From contig NZ_PJCA01000030.1 in assembly GCF_002836355.1 (NCBI RefSeq), positions 1 to 64,000 on the forward strand: a stretch of DNA of 64,000 nt, read 5' to 3'. How positions within the stretch are numbered: the stretch's first letter is position 1; each line of letters opens with the position of its first letter. This DNA comes from Moritella sp. Urea-trap-13. GTDB taxonomy: Bacteria > Pseudomonadota > Gammaproteobacteria > Enterobacterales > Moritellaceae. Of this stretch, positions 1 through 9,532 are shown one piece after another. Position numbers and translations under genes: made by a program. Under the pieces are notes generated by a model. It saw nothing but the letters and a program-made list of their open reading frames with translations, was not told the DNA's origin and searched no databases.

Positions 1-23
1 CTGAACGGCTGTTGCCGTGTCAG

Positions 24-80
24 TGGGAGCGATTATAGAGAACTGCATTTTATTGGCAAGTAGTTTTATTAAAAAAAATG
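24..80 (-). promoter_or_regulatory. rRNA operon P1-type promoter
   Basis: Read on the minus strand there is TTGCCA (54-59), a 16-bp spacer and a perfect TATAAT (32-37). A GC-rich discriminator and a start region reading ACTGACACGG (from about position 24) follow. This closely resembles E. coli rrn P1 promoters, which share the 16-bp spacer and the ACTGACACGG initial transcript. The A/T-rich tract just upstream (about 60-80) fits an UP element. It would drive an rRNA operon lying to the left of the window. The rRNA gene itself is not visible, so its presence is inferred from the promoter and from gmhB-rrnH synteny in E. coli. Confidence 0.8.
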
Positions 81-113
81 TAAACGCTCAAATAGTAATC
101 AAATCGTATCTAT

Positions 114-668
114 TTAACCTTTAACTATCATCTTAGCCACAGATAATAGGTCTGCAAATACACCATCGGCAACTTCAGCGCCTTTCTCACACAGCACTTT
201 GCCTGTCGAAACTAAATAATTGCCTTTAAGCTGTGATTTTTGACCTGCTTGAATATCAGATAACTTATCACCCACTAAAAACGACTGTTTAAAGTCAATA
301 TCTAACTCTTGTGCTGCGCTATCTAACATCCCTGTATTTGGCTTACGACATAAACAGTCTTGCTTATAATCACCAATACCTTTGTCTGGATGATGAGGGC
401 AATAATAAACACCATCAAGTTTAACGCCACGATCAGCAAGTGAGCAATTCATCCACTCCGTTAAGGTCATGAATTCATCTTCGCTATAATAGCCGCGTGC
501 AATACCCGACTGATTGGTGATAACAACAAGGAGATAACCATGCAGCTTTAATAGCTGCATTGCTTCAATGCTACCTTCGATGAATTCAAAATCATCAATT
601 TTTGAAACATAACCTTTATCTTTATTAATCACACCATCGCGATCTAGAAACACAGCTGGAGTTGCCAC
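114..668 (-). CDS. gmhB: D-glycero-beta-D-manno-heptose-1,7-bisphosphate 7-phosphatase
   Basis: HAD-superfamily phosphatase that removes the 7-phosphate from heptose bisphosphate in the cytoplasmic synthesis of ADP-heptose for LPS inner core. The nucleophile motif FLDRDGVIN (Asp9 and Asp11) sits at the N-terminus. A Cys/His-rich zinc loop (CPHHP ... CLCRKP) lies mid-protein and the GDKLSDIQAG motif lies near residue 135. The reading frame extends to a GTG at 677, but the GTG at 668 has AAGG at a good distance and gives an N-terminus like E. coli GmhB (184 aa). It is divergent from metN and ends just upstream of the rrn-type promoter, the arrangement known from E. coli. Confidence 0.93.
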   Translation of the reverse strand: MATPAVFLDRDGVINKDKGYVSKIDDFEFIEGSIEAMQLLKLHGYLLVVITNQSGIARGYYSEDEFMTLTEWMNCSLADRGVKLDGVYYCPHHPDKGIGDYKQDCLCRKPNTGMLDSAAQELDIDFKQSFLVGDKLSDIQAGQKSQLKGNYLVSTGKVLCEKGAEVADGVFADLLSVAKMIVKG

Positions 669-788
669 TATTTTCACCTTTAGTTATCTATGACATACAA
701 TCGACCATTATTTCATGCAATCAAAATTTCGCAATCGATACCGCAGCAATCTTTGTTACGCTTTCACTCTACCTAAAATGATATAAAA

Positions 789-812
789 GAACGTTTAGAC
801 GTCTAGATGTAA
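789..812 (+). promoter_or_regulatory. MetJ operator (three tandem met boxes)
   Basis: Three consecutive 8-mers read gaacgttt, agacgtct and agatgtaa. The centre one (797-804) is a perfect MetJ consensus AGACGTCT, and each neighbour matches 5 of 8. MetJ binds tandem 8-bp boxes cooperatively with S-adenosylmethionine. The site lies about 120 bp before metN, just upstream of a plausible promoter (TTGACT 822-827, 17-bp spacer, TAGCAT 845-850). Methionine repression of metNIQ is therefore expected, as in E. coli. Confidence 0.8.
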
Positions 813-932
813 AAAAGTCCATTGACTTTAATCAACTAACTAATTAGCATATGTATCCAGTTGTTACTTATATATGAAGAATTAATATCTAACTTTATAG
901 AATAATTCTTACTTTTTGTTTTAGGCGTTGAA

Positions 933-1967
933 ATGATCAAATTAACAAATATCAATAAAATATTTGAAACTACAGAAAAGCCTGTGTACGCCCTGAAAGA
1001 CGTTAACTTAAACGTTAAAAGCGGTGAAATATTCGGTGTAATAGGTTCGTCAGGTGCTGGTAAAAGTACACTGATACGTTGTGTTAATTTACTTGAAACA
1101 CCAACGTCTGGTTCAATTCAGCTCGATGGCGTTGAGTTAACACAATTAAACAAAGCAGACCTGTGTACTGCAAGACGTCAAATAGGCATGATATTTCAAC
1201 ACTTCAATTTATTATCATCACGTACTGTATTTGATAACGTTGCACTGCCACTTGAATTAGCTGGCATATCTAAAAGCGAAATTACAGATAAGATCACACC
1301 TCTTCTTGATCTTGTTGGTTTAACGACAAAGCATAATGCCTACCCTGCTGAATTAAGTGGCGGTCAAAAGCAACGAGTTGCAATTGCCCGCGCATTAGCG
1401 TCTGAACCTAAAGTGTTACTTTGCGATGAAGCAACATCAGCACTTGATCCAAGCACAACAAAATCTATTTTAGCTTTATTAAAAGATATCAATGAACGAC
1501 TCGGTCTCACTATTCTACTGATTACCCACGAGATGGAAGTAGTAAAGAACATTTGTCATAACGTTGCGATCATCGATAAAGGCGAACTCATTGAACAAAA
1601 TACCGTTGCTAACTTTTTCGCCAACCCTCAAACAGAACTGGCACAAACATTTATTGAAGCAACGATTAACCTTGAAATTCCAGATGAATACAAACAGCGT
1701 CTGTCATTACATAGAAAAGCTAACTCAATGCCCTTGGTACGCCTTGGTTTCACTGGTAATAGTGTTGATTCTGCGGTTATTTCAGAAGTAAGCCGTACTT
1801 TAAATGTTGATGTAAACATTTTAAGTGCCGATATTGAATTTGCTGGCGGCATTAAATTTGGTTATATGCTTGCCGAGCTTATGGGTACTAAAGAAAACAC
1901 AATTGCAGCTAAAGCATTTTTCCAACAACACGCAGTTAACGTAGAGGTTATCGGTTATGTCGACTGA
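933..1967 (+). CDS. metN: Methionine ABC transporter ATP-binding protein MetN
   Basis: ATPase subunit of the D/L-methionine importer, acting on the inner face of the cytoplasmic membrane. Walker A is GSSGAGKST (residues 38-46), the ABC signature is LSGGQKQR (about 141-148) and Walker B is [12 protein letters not shown]. The C-terminal ~85 residues form the NIL/ACT-like domain that senses intracellular methionine and inhibits transport. Length 344 aa matches E. coli MetN (343). The start codon has only a weak ribosome site (aggcg). The last 11 bases overlap metI, indicating translational coupling in a metNIQ operon behind the MetJ operator. Confidence 0.97.
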   Translation: MIKLTNINKIFETTEKPVYALKDVNLNVKSGEIFGVIGSSGAGKSTLIRCVNLLETPTSGSIQLDGVELTQLNKADLCTARRQIGMIFQHFNLLSSRTVFDNVALPLELAGISKSEITDKITPLLDLVGLTTKHNAYPAELSGGQKQRVAIARALASEPKVLLCDEATSALDPSTTKSILALLKDINERLGLTILLITHEMEVVKNICHNVAIIDKGELIEQNTVANFFANPQTELAQTFIEATINLEIPDEYKQRLSLHRKANSMPLVRLGFTGNSVDSAVISEVSRTLNVDVNILSADIEFAGGIKFGYMLAELMGTKENTIAAKAFFQQHAVNVEVIGYVD

Positions 1968-2613
1968 GCAAATGATTAATTTACTTTTCACCGCGACCAT
2001 TGAGACGCTGGTGATGGTTGGCATCGCAGCCGCAATTGCGTGTTTACTTGGCATGCCAACAGGGATCCTGTTACATGTAACAAAAACAGATGGCATTTTA
2101 GAAAACAATAAATTAAATAATGTATTAAGTATCATAGTGAATATTGGTCGTTCAGTGCCCTTCATTATTTTACTTGTGGCGATAATTCCGTTCACTCGTC
2201 TCGTTGTTGGCTCATCAATCGGAACTGGCGCGATGATAGTGCCATTAACCGTCGCTTCAATCCCATTTATTGCGCGATTAATTGAAGGTGCATTATTAGA
2301 TGTACCGACAGGCCTAGTCGAAGCAGCACAAACAATGGGTGCAACACCACTACAGATTGTAATGAAAGTACTTATCCCTGAAGCAATGCCAGGTATTATC
2401 AACAGCATCACCATCACGTTAGTGACCTTAGTAAACTATTCAGCAATGGCTGGGACAGTTGGCGGCGGTGGTCTTGGTGATGTCGGTATTCAGCATGGCT
2501 ATATTGGTTTTAACCCCACAATTATTTTAATTACCGTTATTTTGCTAGTGATCATCGTACAGATTATTCAATCAATCGGTGAACGTTTAGTAAGTAAAGT
2601 CGACCACAGATAA
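1957..2613 (+). CDS. metI: Methionine ABC transporter permease MetI
   Basis: Membrane-spanning subunit of the methionine importer, 218 aa with about five hydrophobic helices. The cytoplasmic EAA coupling loop is visible as [20 protein letters not shown] (about residues 128-147), which docks onto MetN. The ATG lies inside the 3' end of metN. The gene is followed 31 bp later by metQ. Family length and topology match MetI, and I see nothing anomalous. Confidence 0.96.
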   Translation: MSTEQMINLLFTATIETLVMVGIAAAIACLLGMPTGILLHVTKTDGILENNKLNNVLSIIVNIGRSVPFIILLVAIIPFTRLVVGSSIGTGAMIVPLTVASIPFIARLIEGALLDVPTGLVEAAQTMGATPLQIVMKVLIPEAMPGIINSITITLVTLVNYSAMAGTVGGGGLGDVGIQHGYIGFNPTIILITVILLVIIVQIIQSIGERLVSKVDHR

Positions 2614-2644
2614 TAAATCTTAAAAACTAAAGGAAGTAATAATC

Positions 2645-3451
2645 ATGGAATTTTCACTAAAGAAATTAGTATCAGTAACAGCAATCGCATCAAGTGTATT
2701 ATTGAGTGCGTGTAGTGGTGATAAAGAGTCGACGGTATTAAAAGTGGGGGCAATGGCCGGCCCTGAAGCAGAAGTTGTTGAGATTGCCAAGAAAATTGCT
2801 AAAGAAAAATACAATCTTGATATTGAAATTGTAACCTTTACTGATTATGTAACACCAAACCGCGCATTAGAAGAAGGTAGTATTGATGTAAATGCTTTTC
2901 AACATAAGCCTTACTTAGATGCACAGATCGAGCAACGTGGTTACGATATTACAGCAGTAGCAAACACATTTGTTTACCCAATTGCCGCTTACTCAGCATC
3001 AATCAAAACCATTGACGAGTTAAAAGAAGGTGACAAGGTTGCAGTACCAAACGATCCAACAAACCTAGGCCGTTCATTATTATTATTGGAACAGCAAGGT
3101 ATCATTGCACTGAAACCTGGTGTGGGCATTAAAGCAACAGAGTTAGATATTACAGCAAACCCATTCGGTGTTGAAATAATCAAGTTAGAAGCTGCATTAC
3201 TTGCACGTAACTTACAAGATGTAACTCTTGCTGTTATCAACACAACGTTTGCGACTAAGATTGGTTTATCGCCAACAAAAGATGGCGTATTCGTTGAAGA
3301 TAAGGAATCACCATACGTAAACTTGATCGTTGCACGTAATGACAATAAAGATTCAGAAAAAGTGAAGCAATTCATCGCCGCATTCCAAACGCAAGAAGTC
3401 TATGATGAAGCGAACAAATTATTCAATAATGCTATCGTAAAAGGCTGGTAA
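2645..3451 (+). CDS. metQ: Methionine-binding lipoprotein MetQ
   Basis: Substrate-binding lipoprotein that captures methionine in the periplasm and delivers it to MetI. The signal peptide ends in lipobox LLSAC with the acylated cysteine at residue 23. The mature part carries the NLPA-family pattern (VGAMAGPEAEVVEIAKKIA, then a DVNAFQHKPYL segment). The ribosome site AAAGGAAG is strong. Last gene of metNIQ; a 9-bp inverted repeat (3460-3468 with 3480-3488) lies just after the stop but lacks a T-tract. Confidence 0.96.
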   Translation: MEFSLKKLVSVTAIASSVLLSACSGDKESTVLKVGAMAGPEAEVVEIAKKIAKEKYNLDIEIVTFTDYVTPNRALEEGSIDVNAFQHKPYLDAQIEQRGYDITAVANTFVYPIAAYSASIKTIDELKEGDKVAVPNDPTNLGRSLLLLEQQGIIALKPGVGIKATELDITANPFGVEIIKLEAALLARNLQDVTLAVINTTFATKIGLSPTKDGVFVEDKESPYVNLIVARNDNKDSEKVKQFIAAFQTQEVYDEANKLFNNAIVKGW

Positions 3452-3500
3452 TTAGTAGTTAATTACGCCAATGAAATTAGCGTAATTACAATAATGATGA

Positions 3501-3563
3501 GTATAAGGTGTGGTTGGCAACAAAAAATAATCTGTATTTTTTGATATTGGTCACACTTTATAC
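3501..3563. repeat. 63-nt nested palindrome (long hairpin)
   Basis: Outer arms 3501-3513 (GTATAAGGTGTGG) and 3551-3563 (TCACACTTTATAC) pair over 13 bp with two G-U wobbles. An inner pair, CAAAAAATA (3521-3529) and TATTTTTTG (3535-3543), forms a perfect 9-bp stem with a 5-nt loop. The whole could fold as one interrupted hairpin. It lies between metQ and the next gene. It could be a terminator for metNIQ or a small interspersed palindromic element. I found no second copy in this window. Confidence 0.6.
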
Positions 3564-3601
3564 CAAGCTTAGTGAATCGCTCATTACCTGAGATTCATTA
3601 A

Positions 3602-4588
3602 ATGCCCCACTCTTCATTGTGTAAAGCTCCTTTGTGGTCATCTATCGCCACAAGTATAATGATGTTTCTTTCTATCCCTGTGATGGCCTCTCTTTCTAGT
3701 GATACAGATGAGCGCAACAAGCTTTCATCTTCCAAGCAAATAAGCTTACCTAATAGTGAAACAAATTCATTTTCGATTAATTGGCAGTGGACAGATCGCG
3801 AGGGCAAAGATTTAAAAGTAAAATCATTCTTTGATACCGAGCTTGTCGAAACCTCGTTACAAGACAGTTATAAGCTTTCATTTTCATTAAGTAACCCAAT
3901 CAAAGCCATTCATACCTACTTAACCCCAAGACTCGAATTTGCGATTGAGCGTATTAATTTTTATACTCCTGATGATCAGGATAAAATAACAGACATAAGA
4001 TACGCATTTACCAACAAAGCCGATAGCAATGCATCACAGCTATTTTGGCAAGCCTATAACCAATACCAAAATGATGCCTTTTATCACCTTAAAATAAGCC
4101 CTTGCGTACATCCAGATAATAAAGAACTACCTTGCGTTAGGCCTAATTATTCTCAACTTTTTTATGAATATAGAGCATATCTAAAAGATATCGCGACACA
4201 GTTAGCTAAACAGCAATCATTCATCACTGCCGTGGATAATGCACGGCATTGGGTCTATGCGATCCCAGATCGAGAAGAACATGACAACAGTTTTTTCTCA
4301 CCTATTAGTGTGTTAAAAACCAATGAAGCTGATAGTGATGAAAAAGCGCTACTACTGGCAACGTTAATTAGTCAGCTAGCCCCCAAGTATGAGCTTTTCA
4401 TGCTTTATCCATCCAACAGTATTGGTAGTGTATCTCCAGTCTGGTTAACGATCGATAGTAAAAGTGGCATAGAGGGACAACGAATAATGATCAACCAAAA
4501 TCAATATACAGTAATTTCTGGTTCTAAAATAAAACTAGATAAAATGCTATCTTCAAACACAGAATTAATTAGTGAATCATTATATTAA
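3602..4588 (+). CDS. Putative exported protein with degenerate transglutaminase-like motif
   Basis: I do not recognise a named family with certainty. The N-terminus (hydrophobic to about residue 29, then PVMA followed by SL) looks like a Sec signal peptide, so a periplasmic location is likely. Residues 233-256 (FSPISVLK ... DSDEKALLLATL) resemble the GDCDxKALLLATLL segment of transglutaminase-like proteins. Here residue 245 is Ser (codon AGT, 4334-4336) where the Cys nucleophile would sit. Cys168 and Cys178 flank a short loop and could form a disulfide. The start lacks a clear ribosome site; in-frame ATGs at 3659 and 3662 are alternatives. It stands alone after the hairpin at 3501. Confidence 0.6.
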   Translation: MPHSSLCKAPLWSSIATSIMMFLSIPVMASLSSDTDERNKLSSSKQISLPNSETNSFSINWQWTDREGKDLKVKSFFDTELVETSLQDSYKLSFSLSNPIKAIHTYLTPRLEFAIERINFYTPDDQDKITDIRYAFTNKADSNASQLFWQAYNQYQNDAFYHLKISPCVHPDNKELPCVRPNYSQLFYEYRAYLKDIATQLAKQQSFITAVDNARHWVYAIPDREEHDNSFFSPISVLKTNEADSDEKALLLATLISQLAPKYELFMLYPSNSIGSVSPVWLTIDSKSGIEGQRIMINQNQYTVISGSKIKLDKMLSSNTELISESLY

Positions 4589-4727
4589 CCACATATTTAG
4601 GATTTTTGGTCAGATTATCTTGGTAAATAGAATGATATGTGAAATTATCTAAGCCAAAGTAGTAAGTTATCTTGCTATTAAATAGACGAATTTTCACCTC
4701 ACTTTCATATTTATAAGGATAAAAATA

Positions 4728-5276
4728 ATGAAAAGAATACTGACCGCTATCACCTTATCTCTCACTTCATTTGTTACTTTAAGCCATAATTTGACTATCG
4801 GAGAGAACTTACCGCAAGTAACCATTGCAGATAAAGGTTATGTTGAGTTAGTGGAAGGCGAATTTGACTACCGTCAGTGGTCTACAGGTGAATTAAAAAA
4901 TAAAGTTATTGTAGTTCAACACATTGCAGGTCGCACATCGGCAAAAGAATTAAACGAACCTATGATAGATGCCTTAAAGCAAGCTGATTTCCCATTCGAA
5001 AAATACAATACTGCAACACTGGTTAATTTAGATGATGCGATTTGGGGCACTGGCGCAATCGTCGCCAGCCAACTTAAATCAAACAAAGAAGAATTCCCTG
5101 ATGCTATTTTCGTCGTCGATGAAGAAGGTGATCTCCGCAATCAATGGGGACTCACAGAAGAAAGCTCAGCGATCATCTTATTAGATCCCGCAGGTAAGAT
5201 CCTATTCGTCAAAGATGGTGAAATGAATCCAACAGAGATTAATAACGTGATAGGACTTATCAACGCTAATATATAG
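4728..5276 (+). CDS. ytfJ: YtfJ family periplasmic protein
   Basis: Thioredoxin-fold protein of unknown precise function, 182 aa, close in length and sequence pattern to E. coli YtfJ (NLDDAIWGTG, then a VVDEEGDLRNQWGL segment and LLDPAGKILFVKDG near the end). A signal peptide covers about residues 1-19 (ending SLTSFVTLSH). The CxxC of thioredoxins is absent, as in the family. The ribosome site is AAGG, 11 nt before ATG. Monocistronic, followed by a hairpin terminator candidate at 5312. Confidence 0.88.
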   Translation: MKRILTAITLSLTSFVTLSHNLTIGENLPQVTIADKGYVELVEGEFDYRQWSTGELKNKVIVVQHIAGRTSAKELNEPMIDALKQADFPFEKYNTATLVNLDDAIWGTGAIVASQLKSNKEEFPDAIFVVDEEGDLRNQWGLTEESSAIILLDPAGKILFVKDGEMNPTEINNVIGLINANI

Positions 5277-5311
5277 CCTATATATCTAAGTGACTGCAAT
5301 AAGCACAATGG

Positions 5312-5350
5312 GCGAGTCAAGGTCGATTTATTATCTCCTGACTCGCTTTA
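5312..5350 (+). terminator. Hairpin terminator candidate after ytfJ
   Basis: GCGAGTCA (5312-5319) pairs with TGACTCGC (5339-5346), two further G-C pairs follow after one bulged base, and a short T-rich tail (ttta) comes after the stem. The weak tail makes this a moderate candidate. Confidence 0.5.
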
Positions 5351-5490
5351 ATGACTTACAGATATAATCCAGCATAAAATATTCTTCGTTATCTAACAAT
5401 TCCACGGACCAAAACAATACTTTTATTGCCATATCAGGTATAAATAAAGGCTTACTCCCACTCCATTTGAATGCGCTGTTAGGTTTTGAT

Positions 5491-6312
5491 ATGTCCGTAA
5501 ATGATACCAGTATAAATAAAATTGAATCGAATATTTTAAACAGTATTCAACAACTACGTAAAGTTGCCAAAGAACGGGGTATCGATGGTATGTTGACGGT
5601 AAATAAGCATACTACATTCGAACACAGGGCCATTCAGCGTGTTAACCAAGAGAAAATAAAACAACAACAAAACCTAGAAAGTATTGTTATGCGTGCTAAT
5701 AACTTCTGTGATGACGTAACCAGCGAGAATATTGATCCTGATTGGCTCGGTGCATTCATGTCTATGGCAAAAGATATTTCCGGCTTACATATGCAAACCT
5801 TGTGGGGACAAATCTTTGCATTAGAATTAAGTCACTCCGGTAGCTTCTCGGTAAAATCATTGCGCACGCTCAATCAAATGACCCAACGCGAAGCACAAAT
5901 GTTTCAGGTCGCTTGCAACTTAAGCTCGCAGGTCGGTCATGACTCTAATCGTAAGATTGTATTAAATTGCCAAAATAACAGCAAAAGCTTCTTATTATTC
6001 AATAAACCACAATTTAAATCGATTAACTTAGGCCGACATAAACTGCCTTATAGTAGCTTTTTAACATTATCCGATCTGGGATTAATTCATCACAATGAAT
6101 TAGAAATGGTTAACTTACCTTTAGATAAAGATTTACCGATAAGCTATGGGAAGGAGACATTAACAATGAAAGTTAAAAACCGTTCATCACGTATGAAATA
6201 TTACCGCTTTACTAATATCGGCGATGAACTGGCTAAACTCATCCCTCACGAAAGTAAGGGTGAATATTTCGCTGAGTTAACTAGTCATTTACATAACGCT
6301 TTCCATTTTTAA
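5491..6312 (+). CDS. TIGR03899 / DUF2806 family protein
   Basis: Conserved protein of unknown function found in Vibrio, Shewanella and relatives. The core (about residues 80-130: ENIDPDWLGAFMSMAKDISG, then a WGQIFALELSHSGSFSVKSL segment and QREAQMF) fits the DUF2806 pattern. No signal peptide or membrane helix is seen, so it is probably cytoplasmic. The frame can be extended to a TTG at 5467, but the ATG at 5491 has TTAGG at a usable distance and is preferred (273 aa). Its 3' end converges on cysQ with 13 bp between stops and no obvious terminator. Confidence 0.8.
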   Translation: MSVNDTSINKIESNILNSIQQLRKVAKERGIDGMLTVNKHTTFEHRAIQRVNQEKIKQQQNLESIVMRANNFCDDVTSENIDPDWLGAFMSMAKDISGLHMQTLWGQIFALELSHSGSFSVKSLRTLNQMTQREAQMFQVACNLSSQVGHDSNRKIVLNCQNNSKSFLLFNKPQFKSINLGRHKLPYSSFLTLSDLGLIHHNELEMVNLPLDKDLPISYGKETLTMKVKNRSSRMKYYRFTNIGDELAKLIPHESKGEYFAELTSHLHNAFHF

Positions 6313-6325
6313 ATTTATACCCAAA

Positions 6326-7090
6326 TTACTTAGCAACAACAAAAAATGGATTTAATACCGACTCTTGATGGTTATACAATAACGGTGAGCCATCAAGTTG
6401 TACGACCTTAGCCCCTGCAGCACAAGCAACCGCATGTCCAGCGCCAGTATCCCACCAACAAGTAGGGCCTAACCGTGGATAGCAATGTGCGCTGCCTTCA
6501 GCAATCAAACAAAACTTCAGCGAACTGCCAACTGGTATTATATCGGTATCTTTGTAACGCGTTAAATACAATGCCATTTCAGGACTTGCATGAGAACGCG
6601 AGCCAACTACTTTAACCGTTTCATTCTCAGGTATAGCTAATGCGCTTAACTGAGTGGTGTTACCGTCATGCAATAAGAATGCACCTTGCGTCGTAGTATA
6701 ATAAAGTTTATCTAAGACCGGCGCATAAACGACACCTAATATCGGTTGCTGATTATGGATCAAAGCGATATTAACGGTGAACTCACCATTACGTTTAATG
6801 AACTCCTTAGTGCCATCAAGCGGATCCACAAGCCAAAACGTCTGCCATTGCTTTCTTTCATCCCAAGGTATACTGCTACCTTCTTCAGATAAAATCGGAA
6901 TATCCGGGGTAATAGTGCGTAAACTTGCAACAATAATATCATTGGCAGCAATATCAGCTTCCGTTACCGGAGAGTTATCATCTTTCATATCCACATGAAA
7001 ATCACGCTGATAAATATCTAAAATTTCTTGTCCCGCTGCAACAGCAATATCATTAATCTTACTGACTAAATGATCGATTGATATATCCAT
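6326..7090 (-). CDS. cysQ: 3'(2'),5'-bisphosphate nucleotidase CysQ
   Basis: Hydrolyses 3'-phosphoadenosine 5'-phosphate, the by-product of PAPS reduction, to AMP and phosphate. Inositol-phosphatase-fold motifs are visible: LSEEGSSIPW (metal-binding Glu region, about residue 70), DPLDGTKEFI (about 93-102) and the C-terminal WWDTGAGHAVACAAG. Length 254 aa is usual. It is the last gene of the cysD-cysN-permease-cysC-cysQ run, about 60 bp after cysC, so its product removes the toxic by-product of the pathway encoded upstream. Confidence 0.95.
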   Translation of the reverse strand: MDISIDHLVSKINDIAVAAGQEILDIYQRDFHVDMKDDNSPVTEADIAANDIIVASLRTITPDIPILSEEGSSIPWDERKQWQTFWLVDPLDGTKEFIKRNGEFTVNIALIHNQQPILGVVYAPVLDKLYYTTTQGAFLLHDGNTTQLSALAIPENETVKVVGSRSHASPEMALYLTRYKDTDIIPVGSSLKFCLIAEGSAHCYPRLGPTCWWDTGAGHAVACAAGAKVVQLDGSPLLYNHQESVLNPFFVVAK

Positions 7091-7149
7091 GTGTTCGCTA
7101 CTACTCCCTTGCTCACAAACTATGCCTTAATATGGCACTTACAAAACGG

Positions 7150-7785
7150 TTACTTTATATGACCTTGCTGAGCAAGATACATCATGATCTGTTGAACTGA
7201 CATAGACACAGGATTATTACCGTTATCTAAATATAATTCAGGTTTTTCTGGTGCTTCATAAACAGAATCAATACCGGTAAAATTCTTGATTTCACCTGCG
7301 CGGGCTTTTTTATAAAGCCCCTTCGGATCGCGCAGCTCACAAGTCGCAAGATCGGCATCCACATGTATTTCAATAAATTCACTGTCACCGAGTAATGAAC
7401 GCACTAATTCGCGTTCTTGGCGATGTGGAGAAATAAATGCTGTTAATACAATAACACCCGCATCAACCATTAACTTTGCCACTTCTCCCACTCTGCGAAT
7501 ATTTTCTTTACGGTCGTCATCGCTAAAGCCCAGATCACCACATAAACCAAAGCGTACATTATCGCCATCTAATAAATAAGTGTGGTAGCCCGCTTTATGC
7601 AATTCATTTTCAAGCGCACCAGCGACTGTCGATTTACCCGAACCACTTAAACCAGTAAACCAGAGTACGCAAGGTTGCTGCTGTTTGTTCGCTGATCTTG
7701 CTGCTTTATCAACACTGTGTTGATGCCATACGATATTGTCAGTGGCTGCTATTTCAGCCTCTTTGTCCTTGATAATTGTAGTCAT
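7150..7785 (-). CDS. cysC: Adenylylsulfate kinase CysC
   Basis: Phosphorylates adenosine 5'-phosphosulfate to PAPS in sulfate assimilation. The P-loop GLSGSGKST is at residues 45-53, followed by [16 protein letters not shown] and the APS-kinase segment ECFI-like [20 protein letters not shown]. The open frame reaches 7815 into the permease gene, but the ATG at 7785 has GAGAG just upstream, begins [10 protein letters not shown] and gives the usual 211 aa. It follows the SLC13 permease by a few bases and precedes cysQ. Confidence 0.95.
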   Translation of the reverse strand: MTTIIKDKEAEIAATDNIVWHQHSVDKAARSANKQQQPCVLWFTGLSGSGKSTVAGALENELHKAGYHTYLLDGDNVRFGLCGDLGFSDDDRKENIRRVGEVAKLMVDAGVIVLTAFISPHRQERELVRSLLGDSEFIEIHVDADLATCELRDPKGLYKKARAGEIKNFTGIDSVYEAPEKPELYLDNGNNPVSMSVQQIMMYLAQQGHIK

Positions 7786-7792
7786 TACACTC

Positions 7793-9523
7793 TCACAGAT
7801 AAAATGGGAATACATATGGGATCATTACTAATACCACAGTGGAATAGACAATCGATGTCGGTATACCGAGCTTAAGGTAGTCTGATAATGCATAATTGCC
7901 GGCACTATAAACCATTAAATTTGTTTGATAACCATAAGGCGAGATAAAGCTCGCACTGGCACCGAAGATAACCGCCATAATAAAAGGTAATTCACTCACG
8001 CCATAACTTTGCGCTAAACTAAACGCGATTGGAAATGCCAGCGCTGCGGCCGCGTTATTGGTGATTAATTCACTTAATAATAATGTGGCGAAATAAGTGG
8101 CAATAAAAGCAGCCAATACACCCCAACCATTAAAAGCCTCTAATAAAGAATTGGCTAACACGTCAGATACGCCTGTCGTCTGCAGCATATTAGATAGCGC
8201 CAGCGCACTGCCAACCACAACCCATAAATCAATAGGTAAGCGTCGACGGATCTCTTGTAATGACAATGTGCCACTCATACACAATAACAACACGAATATG
8301 ACCAGACCTTTCAATAATGGTAAAGTACCAGTAAGCGCTAACGCAATCGTCGTTACAAAACCAGCTAAAACGCCAATGCTTCGATGATCGCTTAAGCGGG
8401 TTGCCGCATCTAAGCCACTGACGACAACAAAATCACGATTCAGATCTTTATTGTTTTTAAATTCAGCTCCTGGCGCCAACAATAATGTATCACCGGCACG
8501 TAAACGTACATTACCCAATCCACCACGTAACGGGCTGTGACCACGGCGAATGGCCACCACCACAGAATCAAAATGCGCTCTAAATTTACTTTCTTTGAGG
8601 GTTAAGCCGTTTAATTTTGAGGAATGACTGACTATCACTTCCACCAGATGTTGGCCATTAAGCTCGCCTTGGCCAAATAATTTTAGCCCCTTAATATCTT
8701 GCAGCACACCAACGGAGTCAACGTCACCACAAAACAATAGTTGATCGTTCGCTTGCAATATTTCTTCTGGGCAGACAGGACAAATAACCTCATCATTTCG
8801 CAGTATTTCAGCAAGGTATAACTGTTTTAACGCACGTAAGTTATTTTCAGCAATGGTTCTACCGACCAGCGCTGAATTCGGTTTTACATGCGCTTCTAAA
8901 AAATAAACTAATTCTTCGCTGTCATCTTGGCTGTGGTCAGGTAATCGATGGCTCATGGTAATAAGCACAACCATACCAGCAAGAAAACCGGCTAAACCAA
9001 TAATAGAAAATTCAAAAAAACCTAATGGAGGAAGCCCCGCATCAACCACAAAACTATTCACAATAAGATTGGTCGATGTACCAATCAAGGTCAAAGTACC
9101 GCCAAAGATAGCAGCATAAGAAAGTGGGATAAGTAGTTTAGTAGGTGCATGGGTATTATTACGCTTCACCGCGCCAATAAGAGATGCAACGACAGCGGTA
9201 TTGTTGGTAAAAGAAGATAATAGTGCGGTAGAAAAGCCTAACTTAGCCACCACAACAGTAAAATGACCAGTGGATAATTGTCGTCCAATCCAACTGATTA
9301 AACGGGTTTTTTCAATGGTAATCGAAATCAATAATAATAAAATTAATGTGATCAGAGAAGGATTGGTAAACCCAGCCATCACTTGTGGCATCTCAATAGA
9401 GCCTGACAAGTAAGCTAAAATAACCATCGCACCAAATAAACTCGAAGGTCGAAATTTACCGGAAATAAGTAAACCTATAAAGATCACCAGTGCGCCTAAA
9501 ATGCTTCCCTGTATCACATTCAT
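7793..9523 (-). CDS. SLC13/DASS family permease with TrkA-C domains (putative sulfate transporter)
   Basis: Inner-membrane transporter of 576 aa. Two halves of the DASS fold are visible with their substrate/Na+ signature loops: [15 protein letters not shown] and [15 protein letters not shown] in the first half, [15 protein letters not shown] and [13 protein letters not shown] in the second. Between them, about residues 205-370, sit two soluble regulatory TrkA-C (RCK_C) modules. Its place between cysN and cysC strongly suggests sulfate uptake, probably Na+-coupled in this marine organism; that substrate assignment is inference. No cysTWA sulfate ABC transporter is seen in the window. Confidence 0.88.
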   Translation of the reverse strand: MNVIQGSILGALVIFIGLLISGKFRPSSLFGAMVILAYLSGSIEMPQVMAGFTNPSLITLILLLLISITIEKTRLISWIGRQLSTGHFTVVVAKLGFSTALLSSFTNNTAVVASLIGAVKRNNTHAPTKLLIPLSYAAIFGGTLTLIGTSTNLIVNSFVVDAGLPPLGFFEFSIIGLAGFLAGMVVLITMSHRLPDHSQDDSEELVYFLEAHVKPNSALVGRTIAENNLRALKQLYLAEILRNDEVICPVCPEEILQANDQLLFCGDVDSVGVLQDIKGLKLFGQGELNGQHLVEVIVSHSSKLNGLTLKESKFRAHFDSVVVAIRRGHSPLRGGLGNVRLRAGDTLLLAPGAEFKNNKDLNRDFVVVSGLDAATRLSDHRSIGVLAGFVTTIALALTGTLPLLKGLVIFVLLLCMSGTLSLQEIRRRLPIDLWVVVGSALALSNMLQTTGVSDVLANSLLEAFNGWGVLAAFIATYFATLLLSELITNNAAAALAFPIAFSLAQSYGVSELPFIMAVIFGASASFISPYGYQTNLMVYSAGNYALSDYLKLGIPTSIVYSTVVLVMIPYVFPFYL

Positions 9524-9532
9524 AACAATATC

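Noticed and set aside
1821-2417. 198-codon antisense frame across metI
   Set aside because: It lies opposite metN/metI, which are fully supported; composition is that of a shadow frame, with no ribosome site of its own.
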